DNA from: Agromyces sp. S2-1-8
GTDB lineage: Bacteria; Actinomycetota; Actinomycetes; Actinomycetales; Microbacteriaceae
Direction: 5' to 3'
Length of the DNA: 64,000 nt
NCBI RefSeq assembly: GCF_021129215.1
Contig: NZ_JAJOLP010000001.1
Span: 3,348,001 to 3,412,000 of the forward strand
Shown here: one piece after another, positions 51,681 through 60,753 of the stretch
Numbering within the stretch: position 1 is the stretch's first letter
How the letters are laid out: each line of letters starts with the position of its first letter
Position numbers and translations under genes: made by a program
The notes under the pieces: model-generated
Databases searched by the model: none
Seen by the model: the letters and a program-made list of their open reading frames with translations, nothing else
What the model was told of the DNA's origin: nothing

Positions 51681-53441
51681 CTACTCGACCGGCGCCGGGA
51701 CCCCCAGCTCCACCCCGTGGCGCTCGGCGAGCAGCGACGCGGTCGCTGCGACCTCCGCCGCGATGCGCCCGGCCGGCCATCCGAGTTCGGCGCCGACGAC
51801 CGCGGCGAGTTCGTCGAGCAGCGGCGCGGTGAGCGAACCCGTGAAGGCCAGGCTCGTGCGCCGCAGCACGACGTCCTGCAGACGCACGACTCGCTCGTTT
51901 CGGGCGAGCCAGGCGATCTCGTTCCGGCTGTAGCCGTCGTGGTGCGCCAGGGGCGTCTCGGGCTCGCCCTCGATGTCGGCGAGATAGGCCGCAGCCCGGG
52001 TGCCGTAGCGCTCGAGCAGTTCCTCGGCACGGGCGCGGCCGACCTCGTCGCCGTGCGAGACGAGCCAGACGCGTCGCGCGTCGTCGGTCGCCGGGTACCC
52101 CGCGCCGCCGCCGATCGCGAGTCCCTTCGTCGACACGACCCGCTCGCCGCCGAGGAGCGCGAGCACCTCGCCCGAGAGGTGCTCGGCGAGCGCCCGGAAG
52201 GTCGTCCACTTGCCGCCGACGAGGCTGAGCACGCTCGTGCCCGGCCGGCCGGAGGCATCCGCCCGTTCGATGCGGTAGTCGCGCGAGACGAACCCGGGCT
52301 GCGTGTCGTCGTGCCGGGGCAGCGGGCGCACGCCCGAGAACCGGTAGACGATCTGCGACCGGTCGACTCGGATCGCTGGGAAAACGTGCGCGATGAGGTC
52401 GAAGAAGTAGTCGACCTCCTCCTCGGTGCAGATCGCGGGCTCGCGCATGTCGTGCTCGAGGTCGGTCGTGCCGACCATCACCCGGCCCTTGAGCGGGTAG
52501 ATGAGCACGATGCGGCCGTCCTCGTGCTCGAAGAAGATCTCGCGGCCGGCGGTCGCGGCGAGGAGCTCTGGGTGGTCGAGCACGATGTGCGAGCCCTTCG
52601 TGCCGCCCATGAACCGGGTCTCCTCGCCGAGGTCGGCGTTCGTGAGATCGGTCCACGGACCCGACGTGTTCACGACGACGTCGGCCGCGACCGAGAACTC
52701 CTCGCCCGTCGTGGTGTCGCGCAGGCGCACGCCCGCCACGTCGTGGCCGATCGCTTCGACGTAGTTCACCGCCCGGGCGAGGGGGCCCGCGGCGAGGCCG
52801 TCGAACAGCACGTCGAGGGCGAGCCGCTCGGGGTCGTGCATGCTCGCGTCGTAGTACGTCGCGGTGTACTTCACGCCGGGGTTCAGCGCCGGCAGCTCCG
52901 CGAGCGAGCGCTTCGCACCGTGGAACCGGTGCCGCGGCACCGCGCCGCCGTCGCGCGAGAACGCGTCGTAGATCGTGAGGCCGGTCTTGATGAGGGCGGC
53001 CCCGCGCTCGGTGGGCTTGCCCGACTTGTGGGTCAGGAAGCGCAGCGGGGCCGAGAGGACGCCCGAGAAGGTCGAGAAGATCGGCACCGTCGTCTCGAGC
53101 GGCTTGACGTAGTGCGGGGCGATGCGGATGAGTCCGTTGCGCTCTTCGACCGACTCCTTGACGAGTCGGAACTCGCCGTTCTCGAGGTAGCGGATGCCGC
53201 CGTGGATCATGTGCGACGACGCCGACGACGCCCCCGAGACGAAGTCGCCGCGTTCGACGAGCACGACGTCGACGCCCTGCAGTGCGAGATCGCGGAACGT
53301 CGCGATGCCGTTGATGCCGCCGCCGATCACGAGCACCGCGGCCTGCGGGCGCTCGCGCAGGCGTGCGACCGCTTCGCGGGCCGAGACGGCACCTGCGGGT
53401 GCGGGCTGCCGGCGGTTCCGGTTCATCGATTGCGCTGACAT
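51681..53441 (-). CDS. glpD: Aerobic glycerol-3-phosphate dehydrogenase
   Basis: A 586-aa membrane-associated flavoenzyme that oxidises glycerol-3-phosphate to DHAP and reduces quinone. The FAD fold is VLVIGGGINGIATFRDLALQ near residue 40, followed by SASSHMIHGGIRYLE near 75, both diagnostic. NTSGPWTD and VGGKWTTFR occur in the middle/C-terminal half. The start MSAQSMN has GAGAGG 6-7 bp upstream; the longer frame from 53543 would cover the divergent promoter region and is rejected. Confidence 0.93.
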   Translation of the reverse strand: MSAQSMNRNRRQPAPAGAVSAREAVARLRERPQAAVLVIGGGINGIATFRDLALQGVDVVLVERGDFVSGASSASSHMIHGGIRYLENGEFRLVKESVEERNGLIRIAPHYVKPLETTVPIFSTFSGVLSAPLRFLTHKSGKPTERGAALIKTGLTIYDAFSRDGGAVPRHRFHGAKRSLAELPALNPGVKYTATYYDASMHDPERLALDVLFDGLAAGPLARAVNYVEAIGHDVAGVRLRDTTTGEEFSVAADVVVNTSGPWTDLTNADLGEETRFMGGTKGSHIVLDHPELLAATAGREIFFEHEDGRIVLIYPLKGRVMVGTTDLEHDMREPAICTEEEVDYFFDLIAHVFPAIRVDRSQIVYRFSGVRPLPRHDDTQPGFVSRDYRIERADASGRPGTSVLSLVGGKWTTFRALAEHLSGEVLALLGGERVVSTKGLAIGGGAGYPATDDARRVWLVSHGDEVGRARAEELLERYGTRAAAYLADIEGEPETPLAHHDGYSRNEIAWLARNERVVRLQDVVLRRTSLAFTGSLTAPLLDELAAVVGAELGWPAGRIAAEVAATASLLAERHGVELGVPAPVE

Positions 53442-53504
53442 CACTGTCCTCTCGGGAGCGAACGGCGGGCTTGCACGAGCCTGCCGGGTGTGGATGAATA
53501 CATC

Positions 53505-53550
53505 GTGAACACGGCAGCACGAACTTGCAAGCCGCGTGAACATATGTGCA
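53505..53550. promoter_or_regulatory. glpD/SorC-regulator intergenic operator candidates
   Basis: GTGAACA occurs at 53505-53511 and 53536-53542, 31 bp apart (three helical turns), and TGAACATATGTGCA (53537-53550) is an almost perfect dyad around ACATATGT. The site lies between divergent glpD and the SorC-type regulator gene, immediately before the latter's start, so it fits an autoregulatory operator. Confidence 0.4.
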
Positions 53551-53560
53551 AGGTGGACGG

Positions 53561-54562
53561 ATGATCGACAAGGAACTCCTCGCGACGGTGGACGCCGACG
53601 AGGCCGTGCCCGGCAAGACCCGGGACGCGCTGCGCGCGGCGCACCTGTACTACATGCAGGACCTCACGATGGATGCGATCGCGCACGAGCTGCACACCTC
53701 GCGATCCTCGGTCTCCCGCCTGCTCAGCCACGCCAGGGCGAGCGGGCTCGTCGAGATCTCGATCCACTCGCCGCTCGACCTTCCGAGCCGCATCGAACAG
53801 GAGATCCTCGAGCGCTTCGAGGTCTCGGCCCACGTCATCCCGGTGCCCGACCATGCGAGCGACGTCGACCGCCTCGACCGCGTCGCGCTCTCGGCTGCAC
53901 GGATTCTCGGCCGCTTCGTCGACTCGAACCAGCTCGTCGGCGTCGCCTGGGGCTCGACGATGGGGGCGATGAGCCGCCACCTCGTGCCGAAGGCCACCCA
54001 CAACACCGAGATCGTGCAGCTCAACGGCGCCGGCAACGTGCGCACGACCGGCATCGTCTACGCGAGCGAGCTGCTGCGCCGCTTCGGCGACGCGTTCGGC
54101 GCCCGCGTGCAGCAGTTCCCGGTGCCGGCCTTCTTCGACGACCCCGCGACGAAGCAGGCGTTCTGGCGCGAGCGCTCGACGCGGCGCCTGCTCGAGCTCC
54201 AGGGCCGGCTCGACCTCGCGCTCTTCGGCATCGGCTCGCCGTTCGCCGAGGTGCCGAGCCACGTCTACCAGGGCGGCTACCTCGAGCGGGCCGACTACGA
54301 GGGGCTGAGCCGCGACGGCGCCGTCGGCGACGTGGCGACGGTCTTCTACCGTGCCGACGGCTCGACCGACGGAATCGCGCTGAACGAACGTGCGACCGGC
54401 CCCGACTTCTCGGTGTTGCGGCACGCCCCCCGTCGCATCTGCGTGGTCGCCGGCCGCGCGAAGCTCGCGAGCCTGCGCGGCGCGCTCGCCGCCGGGCTCA
54501 TCACCGACCTCATCGTCGACGAGGGCACGGCGCGGGCGCTGGTGGAGCCGACCGCGGGCTGA
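53561..54562 (+). CDS. SorC-family transcriptional regulator of the glycerol genes
   Basis: About 333 aa. An N-terminal HTH (LTMDAIAHELHTSRSSVSRLLSHARASG near residue 35) is followed by a sugar-phosphate-binding SorC/DeoR-type effector domain with GVAWGSTMGAMS near 130 and GIGSPFAEVPSH near 225. It is divergent from glpD with glpF-glpK beyond, so it probably senses glycerol-3-phosphate or a related triose phosphate (inference). The start MIDKE has AAGGTGG 6 bp upstream. Confidence 0.85.
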   Translation: MIDKELLATVDADEAVPGKTRDALRAAHLYYMQDLTMDAIAHELHTSRSSVSRLLSHARASGLVEISIHSPLDLPSRIEQEILERFEVSAHVIPVPDHASDVDRLDRVALSAARILGRFVDSNQLVGVAWGSTMGAMSRHLVPKATHNTEIVQLNGAGNVRTTGIVYASELLRRFGDAFGARVQQFPVPAFFDDPATKQAFWRERSTRRLLELQGRLDLALFGIGSPFAEVPSHVYQGGYLERADYEGLSRDGAVGDVATVFYRADGSTDGIALNERATGPDFSVLRHAPRRICVVAGRAKLASLRGALAAGLITDLIVDEGTARALVEPTAG

Positions 54563-54597
54563 GGAGCGGGAATAGTCCGGGCCCGCGGGCGTTGACC

Positions 54598-54603
54598 TAT
54601 GAT
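54598..54603 (+). promoter_or_regulatory. rib operon -10 box
   Basis: TATGAT lies 13 nt before the riboswitch P1 stem, so transcription would begin just before the aptamer. No good -35 is present at standard spacing. Confidence 0.5.
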
Positions 54604-54615
54604 CGAACACGAGAA

Positions 54616-54756
54616 ACGTGCTCCGGGGTCGGTGCAATTCCGAGCCGGCGGTGACAGTCCGCGAGCCGGGCGCGTTCGATCGAGAGGTCGACGCGAACGG
54701 TTGAACCGGTGGAAATCCGGTACCGACGGTGAAAGTCCGGATGGGAGGCGGCACGT
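54616..54756 (+). promoter_or_regulatory. FMN riboswitch (RFN element)
   Basis: All conserved RFN blocks are visible in order: ccggggtcggtgcaattccg, agccggcggtgacagtccgc, gagcc, the variable P3-region hairpin, ggaaatccggtaccgacgg and tgaaagtccggatgggagg. Outer P1 arms are ACGTGC (54616-54621) and GCACGT (54751-54756). It precedes ribD-ribE-ribBA-ribH, so FMN should switch off riboflavin synthesis. Confidence 0.95.
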
Positions 54757-54784
54757 GTCGGCGGCGCCGTGCGCGCGGCCGGCT

Positions 54785-54804
54785 CCGCGGTGATCGCACC
54801 GCGG
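54785..54804 (+). promoter_or_regulatory. Hairpin in the riboswitch expression platform
   Basis: ccgcggtg-atcg-caccgcgg is a perfect 8-bp stem about 28 nt after the aptamer and 40 nt before the ribD start. It may act as a terminator, or as part of a fold that masks the ribosome-binding site; no U-tract follows. Confidence 0.4.
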
Positions 54805-54843
54805 CGACCCGAGCATTCCCGGAGCCTCGGACAGGACGAGGGA

Positions 54844-55890
54844 ATGACGACGGTCGATGAACAGCACGGGGCGGATGCCTCGGCGATGCGCCGCGCCCTC
54901 GAGCTCGCCGAGCTCGGCCCGGCCAGGGGCGTGAACCCCCGGGTGGGTTGCGTCGTCCTCTCCCCCGCCGGCGAGATCCTCGCCGAGGGCTGGCACCGCG
55001 GCGCAGGCACCGCGCACGCCGAGGTCGACGCGCTCTCGAAGCTCGCGCCCGGCGCCGCACGTGGCGCGACAGCCGTCGTGACGCTCGAGCCCTGCAACCA
55101 CACCGGGCGCACCGGCCCCTGCGCGGTCGCCCTCGTCGAGGCCGGCGTGGCACGTGTCGTCTACGCGGTCGCCGACCCCGGCGACCACTCCTCAGGCGGT
55201 GCCGACCGGCTCCGCGCGGCCGGCGTCGAGGTCGTGCCCGGCGTGCTCGCCGACGAGGTCGAGGCCATGCTCGACGATTGGCTCTTCGCCGCCCGCCGCC
55301 ATCGCCCCCGCGTGATCGTGAAGTGGGCCGCGAGCCTCGACGGCCGGGCCGCGGCGGCCGACGGCACGAGCCAGTGGATCACGGGTGCCGGCGCCCGCGC
55401 CGACGTGCACCGACGTCGTTCCGCGGCCGACGCGATCGCGGTCGGCACCGGCACGGTGCTCGCCGACGACCCGTCGCTCACGGCGCGGGACGACCGCGGG
55501 CACCTCCTCGAGGCGCAGCCCGTGCCGGTCGTCTTCGGGCACCGCACGGTCCCCGCCGACGCCGCCGTGCGTCGGCACCCCAACCCGCCGATCTTCCCGA
55601 CCGGCGACGATCTCGCCGCCGACCTCGAGGAGCTGCAGCGCCGAGGCATCCGCTCCCTGTTCGTCGAAGGCGGGCCGACGCTCGCGAGCGCGCTCCTCGC
55701 CGCCGACCTCGTCGACGAGCTTCTCGTCTACGTCGCGCCGGCGCTGCTCGGCGGCCCGCGGCTCGCCGTCGGCGATCTCGGCATCCCCACCATCGCCGAC
55801 GCCAGGCGCTTCCGCTTCGCCGCCGTCGAGCGGCTCGGCGACGACGTGCTGCTCGTCGCCCACCCGACCACCCACCCTGGAGGGAACTGA
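54844..55890 (+). CDS. ribD: Bifunctional riboflavin deaminase/reductase
   Basis: A 348-aa two-domain enzyme performing the second and third steps of riboflavin synthesis. The deaminase domain has HAEVDAL (zinc His, catalytic Glu) near residue 60 and PCNHTGRTGPC near 85. The reductase domain starts near 155 with VIVKWAASLDGRAAA and contains FVEGGPTLASALL near 280. The start MTTVDEQ has GAGGG just upstream; the longer frame from 54769 lies in the riboswitch leader. Confidence 0.93.
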   Translation: MTTVDEQHGADASAMRRALELAELGPARGVNPRVGCVVLSPAGEILAEGWHRGAGTAHAEVDALSKLAPGAARGATAVVTLEPCNHTGRTGPCAVALVEAGVARVVYAVADPGDHSSGGADRLRAAGVEVVPGVLADEVEAMLDDWLFAARRHRPRVIVKWAASLDGRAAAADGTSQWITGAGARADVHRRRSAADAIAVGTGTVLADDPSLTARDDRGHLLEAQPVPVVFGHRTVPADAAVRRHPNPPIFPTGDDLAADLEELQRRGIRSLFVEGGPTLASALLAADLVDELLVYVAPALLGGPRLAVGDLGIPTIADARRFRFAAVERLGDDVLLVAHPTTHPGGN

Positions 55891-55891
55891 C

Positions 55892-56599
55892 ATGTTCACC
55901 GGAATCATCGAGGAGCTCGGCCGCATCACGCGCATCGAACGCACCGACGACGCCGCCCGCCTCACCGTTCGCGGCCCGCTCGCGGTCGAGGGCGTGGCCC
56001 ACGGCGACTCGATCTCGGTGTCGGGCGTCTGCCTCACGGTCGTCGACTTCGACGACGAGGGCTTCACGGCCGACGTGATGGCGCAGACGCTCGCGATGTC
56101 GACCCTCGACGGCGCGCACGAGGGCCTCGCGGTCAACCTCGAGCGCGCCGCACGCGTCGGCGACCGCCTCGGCGGGCACATCGTGCAGGGGCACATCGAC
56201 GGCACCGCACGGGTGCTCGAGGTCCGCCCCGGTGAGGCGTGGCGCTACGTGCGGTTCTCGCTCGACCCCGAGCACGCGCCGCTCGTCGTCGACAAGGGAT
56301 CGATCGCGGTCGACGGGGTCTCGCTCACCGTGTCGAGCGTCGGCGCCGACGCCGACGGCGACTGGTTCGAGGTCTCGCTCATCCCCGAGACGCTCACCGC
56401 CACCACGCTCGGCGAGCGCGAGGTCGGCGACCTCGTCAACATCGAGACCGACATCGTGGCGCGGCAGGTGGCGCGCATGCTGCGGTTCGGCGACCACCGC
56501 ACCCTGCCCTCGTCGGTGGGCTTCGAGACGCGGCCCGGTGATCCTCAACCCGCCCGGACGCCCGAGTCCGCACCGACCCGCGAAGGAGGTGCGGCATGA
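55892..56599 (+). CDS. ribE: Riboflavin synthase
   Basis: A 235-aa trimeric enzyme that dismutates lumazine to riboflavin. It has the duplicated lumazine-binding barrel: MFTGIIEELG and SISVSGVCLTV in barrel 1, GHIVQGHIDGTARV at the junction near residue 95 and SIAVDGVSLTV in barrel 2 near 140. The C-terminal tail is polar and extends about 30 residues past the fold. GGAGGG precedes the ATG, which lies 1 bp after ribD. Confidence 0.94.
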   Translation: MFTGIIEELGRITRIERTDDAARLTVRGPLAVEGVAHGDSISVSGVCLTVVDFDDEGFTADVMAQTLAMSTLDGAHEGLAVNLERAARVGDRLGGHIVQGHIDGTARVLEVRPGEAWRYVRFSLDPEHAPLVVDKGSIAVDGVSLTVSSVGADADGDWFEVSLIPETLTATTLGEREVGDLVNIETDIVARQVARMLRFGDHRTLPSSVGFETRPGDPQPARTPESAPTREGGAA

Positions 56600-57900
56600 G
56601 CCTCGCCACGATCCCCGAAGTGCTCGACGCGCTGCGCGCCGGCAAGCCCGTCATCGTCGCCGACGACGAGGCCCGCGAGAACGAGGGCGACGCCATCATG
56701 GCCGCCGAGTTCGCGACCCAGGAGTGGATCGCGTGGATGGTGCGGCACACGAGCGGCTACCTGTGCGCGCCGATGCCGAACTCCGTCGCCGACCGGCTGT
56801 CGCTGCCCCTCATGGTCGAGCGCAACGAGGACCTGCGCGGCACCGCGTACACGGTCTCCGTCGACGCCGCCGACCGCAACTCGACGGGCATCTCGGCGGC
56901 CGAGCGCGCGCACACCCTGCGAGTGCTCGCCGACCCGTCGTCGATCCCCGAGGGGCTCGTCCGTCCCGGCCACATCCTTCCGCTGCGTGCCGTCGACGGC
57001 GGCGTGCGCGAGCGCGCCGGTCACACGGAGGCCGCGGTCGACCTCATGCGCCTCGCCGGCCTCTCCCCCGTCGGCGTCATCGGCGAACTCGTCGAGGACG
57101 ACGGCGAGATGATGCGCCTGCCCGCCCTCATCGCGCTCGGCGAGCGCGAGGGGCTTCCCGTGACGACGGTCGCCGCGCTCATCGACTGGTTGCGGGAGTG
57201 GCACGACGGCGACGACCTCGACTCGGCGGCCGCGGCCGCCGTGCCCGAGTCCTCGCCCGTCGCCTTCGAGGTCGAGACGACGCTGCCGACCGTGCACGGC
57301 GACTTCCGCGTGCGGGCGTACCGCGACCGCGGCACCGGCGCCGACCACGTCGCCATCATCGCGGGCGACCCCGCCGCCGATCCGGCCGGCGCGATCGTGC
57401 GCGTGCACTCGGAGTGCCTGACCGGCGAGGCATTCGGATCGCTGAAGTGCGAGTGCGGCCCGCAGCTCGACGCGGCGCTGCAGACCATCCGGCAGGGCGG
57501 CGGCGGCGTCGTCGTGTACCTGCGCGGGCACGAGGGCCGCGGCATCGGCCTCATCAACAAGCTGCGCGCCTACCGGCTGCAGGAGCAGGGCCTCGACACG
57601 CTCGACGCGAACGTCGCGCTCGGCCTGCCGATCGACGCCCGCGACTACTCGTCCGCGACCGCGATCCTCACGGACCTCGGCATCGAGCGGGTGCGCCTGC
57701 TCACCAACAACCCCGAGAAGGTGCGCCAGCTCACCGCGCACGGCATCGACGTGACCGAGCGACTGCCGCTCGTCGTCGGCGTCGGCGCGGTGAACCAGGG
57801 GTACCTCGAGACCAAGGCGTCCCGCATGGGCCACGCCATCGACGACCAGCAGCTCGCGGATGCCGCGGCTGAAGCCCTCCTGGAAGGACACGCATCATGA
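56596..57900 (+). CDS. ribBA: Bifunctional DHBP synthase/GTP cyclohydrolase II
   Basis: A 434-aa fusion. The DHBP synthase half has [10 protein letters not shown] (catalytic acidic loop) near residue 22 and [10 protein letters not shown] near 118. The GTP cyclohydrolase II half has the zinc site [15 protein letters not shown] near 275 and [17 protein letters not shown] near 315. It supplies both precursors of lumazine. ATGA overlap with ribE and with ribH indicates coupled translation. Confidence 0.95.
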   Translation: MSLATIPEVLDALRAGKPVIVADDEARENEGDAIMAAEFATQEWIAWMVRHTSGYLCAPMPNSVADRLSLPLMVERNEDLRGTAYTVSVDAADRNSTGISAAERAHTLRVLADPSSIPEGLVRPGHILPLRAVDGGVRERAGHTEAAVDLMRLAGLSPVGVIGELVEDDGEMMRLPALIALGEREGLPVTTVAALIDWLREWHDGDDLDSAAAAAVPESSPVAFEVETTLPTVHGDFRVRAYRDRGTGADHVAIIAGDPAADPAGAIVRVHSECLTGEAFGSLKCECGPQLDAALQTIRQGGGGVVVYLRGHEGRGIGLINKLRAYRLQEQGLDTLDANVALGLPIDARDYSSATAILTDLGIERVRLLTNNPEKVRQLTAHGIDVTERLPLVVGVGAVNQGYLETKASRMGHAIDDQQLADAAAEALLEGHAS

Positions 57901-58361
57901 GCGGACAGGGATCCCCCACCCTCGACATCGACGGCAGCGGCCTGAAGGTCGTGATCGTCGCCGGCAGCTGGCACGACGAGATCACCGACGGCCTCATCGC
58001 CGGTGCGACGCGCACGCTCGAGGGCGCCGGCGCCGACTACTCGCTCGTACGGGTGCCGGGCAGCTTCGAGCTTCCGGTCGTCTCGAAGGCGGCGCTCGAG
58101 GCCGGCGCCGACGCCGTGGTCGCGCTCGGCGTGATCATCCGCGGCGGGACGCCGCACTTCGAGTACGTGTCGTCGGCCGCGACCGACGGGCTCACCCGCG
58201 TCGCCATCGACACGGGCAAGCCGGTCGGCTTCGGCGTGCTCACCCTCGACGACGAGCAGCAGGGGCTCGATCGCGCAGGTCTCCCCGGCTCGAAGGAGGA
58301 CAAGGGCCGCGAGGCGGCCGAGGCCGCCATCGCGACGGCGAGGGCGCTGCGCGCGCTCTGA
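57897..58361 (+). CDS. ribH: 6,7-dimethyl-8-ribityllumazine synthase
   Basis: A 154-aa lumazine synthase, the penultimate enzyme of riboflavin synthesis. Landmarks are [16 protein letters not shown] near residue 22, RVPGSFELP near 48, the catalytic [15 protein letters not shown] near 75 and [11 protein letters not shown] near 107. It overlaps ribBA by ATGA and ends 3 bp from a convergent gene, with no terminator between them. Confidence 0.95.
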   Translation: MSGQGSPTLDIDGSGLKVVIVAGSWHDEITDGLIAGATRTLEGAGADYSLVRVPGSFELPVVSKAALEAGADAVVALGVIIRGGTPHFEYVSSAATDGLTRVAIDTGKPVGFGVLTLDDEQQGLDRAGLPGSKEDKGREAAEAAIATARALRAL

Positions 58362-58364
58362 GGC

Positions 58365-58823
58365 CTACGGCTTCCAGACCATGAGCACGACGACCGCGAC
58401 GAGCAGCAGCGAGACGATGCCGCTGCCGGCCGCGATCGCCGGGTAGCCCTTGCCCTCGGCGGTCGCCGCGCCCGAGGCATCCGCACCGCTCGGCTGCAGC
58501 GCCGCGGCGGCCTTGTTCATGGCGGGCACGACGACGAAGAGGCTGAGGCCGAAGGCCACGACGTAGAGGATGATCGACCAGAGGATCCACGGCGTGGTCA
58601 CCGACAGGTCGTACTCGTCGGGCGCCATGCTCATCGCGCCGAAGCCGAACACGAAGACGGCGAGCGACAGCCAGCTGAAGATCATCGTCGACTTCGCGAG
58701 CGTGGCGACCTGTGCGCCGTTTCCGGCGCGCACCGCGCGCATCGCCGTCATCGGCAGGATGGCCATCGGGCCCACGATGAAGACGGCCGCGGTGACGTGC
58801 AGAACGCTGAAGAGGGTATCCAT
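58365..58823 (-). CDS. Small four-helix membrane protein (DUF2269-like)
   Basis: A 152-aa protein with four hydrophobic helices: VLHVTAAVFIVGPMAILPM, WLSLAVFVFGFGAMS, WILWSIILYVVAFGLSLFVVV and a C-terminal SGIVSLLLVAVVVLMVW. Short acidic/Ala-rich loops join them, and an early His sits in helix 1. It resembles DUF2269-type integral membrane proteins; function unknown. A leaderless TAGGCT box lies 6 nt before the ATG. It converges on ribH. Confidence 0.7.
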   Translation of the reverse strand: MDTLFSVLHVTAAVFIVGPMAILPMTAMRAVRAGNGAQVATLAKSTMIFSWLSLAVFVFGFGAMSMAPDEYDLSVTTPWILWSIILYVVAFGLSLFVVVPAMNKAAAALQPSGADASGAATAEGKGYPAIAAGSGIVSLLLVAVVVLMVWKP

Positions 58824-58829
58824 GGGCTC

Positions 58830-58835
58830 AGCCTA
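58830..58835 (-). promoter_or_regulatory. -10 box of the small membrane protein gene (leaderless)
   Basis: On the minus strand TAGGCT, then GAGCCC, then ATG. Confidence 0.5.
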
Positions 58836-58938
58836 ACGAGGCGGAGGCTCCCAACGCGTCGATCCTTCGGTTGAGGCGGATGGCTCGGGGCGGTGGCTTC
58901 GGACCCGACGCTTCGGCCCTCCTCGGCCGACCGACCGA

Positions 58939-58973
58939 CGCCGTTCGTCGCACGATCACCGCCGTTCGTCGCA
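58939..58973. repeat. Tandem 14-nt direct repeat upstream of the MHS transporter
   Basis: CGCCGTTCGTCGCA occurs at 58939-58952 and 58960-58973, exactly 21 bp apart. It lies in the 313-bp gap between divergent genes; the rest of the gap shows a TATCGT-like -10 near 59025 but no ORF. Two-turn spacing suits a regulator binding side by side. Confidence 0.5.
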
Positions 58974-59136
58974 GCGAGGGGCCCCGATCACCCCCGATCG
59001 CGGGGTGGCGAGGCACCCCTGCCGTATCGTATCCGGGTTGCCACAAGCGACGATTCCATCACTGCCCCAGGCTGAGCGCCAGACCGACGTGCCCGAGTGC
59101 AGCGTCACCCGCATCACCCTTGGAGTCTTCGCAACG

Positions 59137-60522
59137 ATGTCGTCATCGTCAGCGGCCACGGCCGCAGCAGCAGCACCCGCCAATCCACGCAGTCGCGTGG
59201 TCCTCGCCAGCCTCATCGGCACGACGATCGAGTTCTACGACTTCTACGTCTACGCGACCGCGGCCGTGCTCGTCTTCCCCTACCTGTTCTTCCCGGCAGG
59301 CGACCCGACGACGGCGCTGCTCGCGTCGTTCGCCGTGTTCGGCGCGGCCATGGTCGCCCGCCCGCTCGGCGCCGTCTTCTTCGGCCACCTCGGCGACCGG
59401 GTCGGTCGCAAGGCGACGCTCGTCGGCGCACTGCTCACGATGGGCATCGCGACGTTCCTCATCGGCGTGCTGCCGACCTACGCCGCGGTCGGCTGGTTCG
59501 CACCGCTCCTCCTCGTGATCCTGCGCCTCGCACAGGGCTTCGCGCTCGGCGGCGAATGGTCGGGAGCGGCGCTCGTCGCGACCGAGAACGCCCCGAAGGG
59601 CAAGCGCGCCTGGTACGGCACCTTCCCGCAGCTCGGCGCGCCGATCGGCTTCATCATCGCGAACGGCCTGTTCCTCATCATCGCGGCGCTGCTGCCGTCG
59701 GACGACCCGAACTCCGCCCTGCCGTCGACCGAGTTCCTCGAATGGGGCTGGCGCATCCCCTTCCTCTTCTCGGCCGTGATGGTGATCGTCGGCCTGTGGG
59801 TGCGGCTCCGCCTCGTCGAGTCGACGGCGTTCGCCAACGCCTCCAAGCGCGGCAAGCTCCAGCGGCTGCCGCTCGCGAGCGTGTTCAAGAGCTACTGGAA
59901 GGAGCTCATCCTCGGCACGTTCTTCATGCTCGCGACCTACGTGCTCTTCTACCTGATGACGACCTTCTCGCTCGGCTACGGCACGAAGCCCGGCGACGCC
60001 CCCGTGCCCGGTCTCGGCTACGCGTACAACACCTTCGTGCTCATGCTCATCGGCGGCGTCGTGTTCTTCGGCATCTTCACGATGCTCTCGGGCCCGTGGG
60101 CCGACCGCTGGGGCCGTCGCAAGACGCTCATCTGGGTCACGTCGGCGATCATCGTCTTCGGGCTGCTCTGGGTGCCGCTGCTCTCGGCCGGCTTCGCGGG
60201 CGTCATGGGATGGCTCATCATCGGCTTCGCACTCATGGGCATGACCTTCGGCCCGATGGGCGCCCTGCTGCCCGAGCTGTTCCCGACGAACGTCCGCTAC
60301 ACCGGCTCGGGGATCTCGTACAACGTGTCGTCGATCCTGGGCGCCGCCGTCGCGCCGTTCATCGGCACCGCGCTCTGGGGCGCCGGCGGCGGCAGCCCGT
60401 TCTGGGTCGGCGTCTACCTCTCGGTCATGGGCGTGCTCACGCTCGTCGCGCTGCTGGTCTCGAAGGAGACCCGCGACGTCGACTTCGACGAGGCCGGGCT
60501 CGAGTCGTCGGCGGTGCTGTAG
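59137..60522 (+). CDS. MFS transporter, metabolite:H+ symporter (MHS) family
   Basis: A 461-aa, 12-helix transporter. The N-terminal helix has GTTIEFYDFYVYATAAVLVF, typical of the MHS family (ProP, ShiA, KgtP-like). The loop 2-3 motif is GHLGDRVGRKATL near residue 85; RLAQGFALGGEWSGAA is near 130 and the mirrored loop motif GPWADRWGRRKTL near 320. Substrate is probably an organic acid or osmolyte; not resolvable. An upstream in-frame ATG at 59005 would add 44 polar residues and is rejected; GGAG lies about 11 bp before the chosen start. Confidence 0.87.
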   Translation: MSSSSAATAAAAAPANPRSRVVLASLIGTTIEFYDFYVYATAAVLVFPYLFFPAGDPTTALLASFAVFGAAMVARPLGAVFFGHLGDRVGRKATLVGALLTMGIATFLIGVLPTYAAVGWFAPLLLVILRLAQGFALGGEWSGAALVATENAPKGKRAWYGTFPQLGAPIGFIIANGLFLIIAALLPSDDPNSALPSTEFLEWGWRIPFLFSAVMVIVGLWVRLRLVESTAFANASKRGKLQRLPLASVFKSYWKELILGTFFMLATYVLFYLMTTFSLGYGTKPGDAPVPGLGYAYNTFVLMLIGGVVFFGIFTMLSGPWADRWGRRKTLIWVTSAIIVFGLLWVPLLSAGFAGVMGWLIIGFALMGMTFGPMGALLPELFPTNVRYTGSGISYNVSSILGAAVAPFIGTALWGAGGGSPFWVGVYLSVMGVLTLVALLVSKETRDVDFDEAGLESSAVL

Positions 60523-60538
60523 GCACCTCGGTCGCCGA

Positions 60539-60587
60539 AGGGCGGATGCCGCTCCCCTCGCCGCGCGCGGGCAGAGGCGTCCGCCCT
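60539..60587 (+). terminator. Terminator after the MHS transporter
   Basis: agggcggatgcc pairs with ggcgtccgccct over 12 bp with one mismatch around a 25-nt GC-rich loop, 16 bp past the stop codon. Confidence 0.6.
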
Positions 60588-60753
60588 CCGTCGTACTCGG
60601 ACACCGTCACGCGAGCGTCACGAGAACGTCACGCCCGGCCCCTTCTGGCAGGGTGGCGCCCGGCGTAGCATGGCCCGCATCAGGGCCGCCGAACCGCTCC
60701 AGCCGGCACCGTCGGCGCTCGGCCGCCCGGGGCGGACGGGTGCGCAGGTGAAC

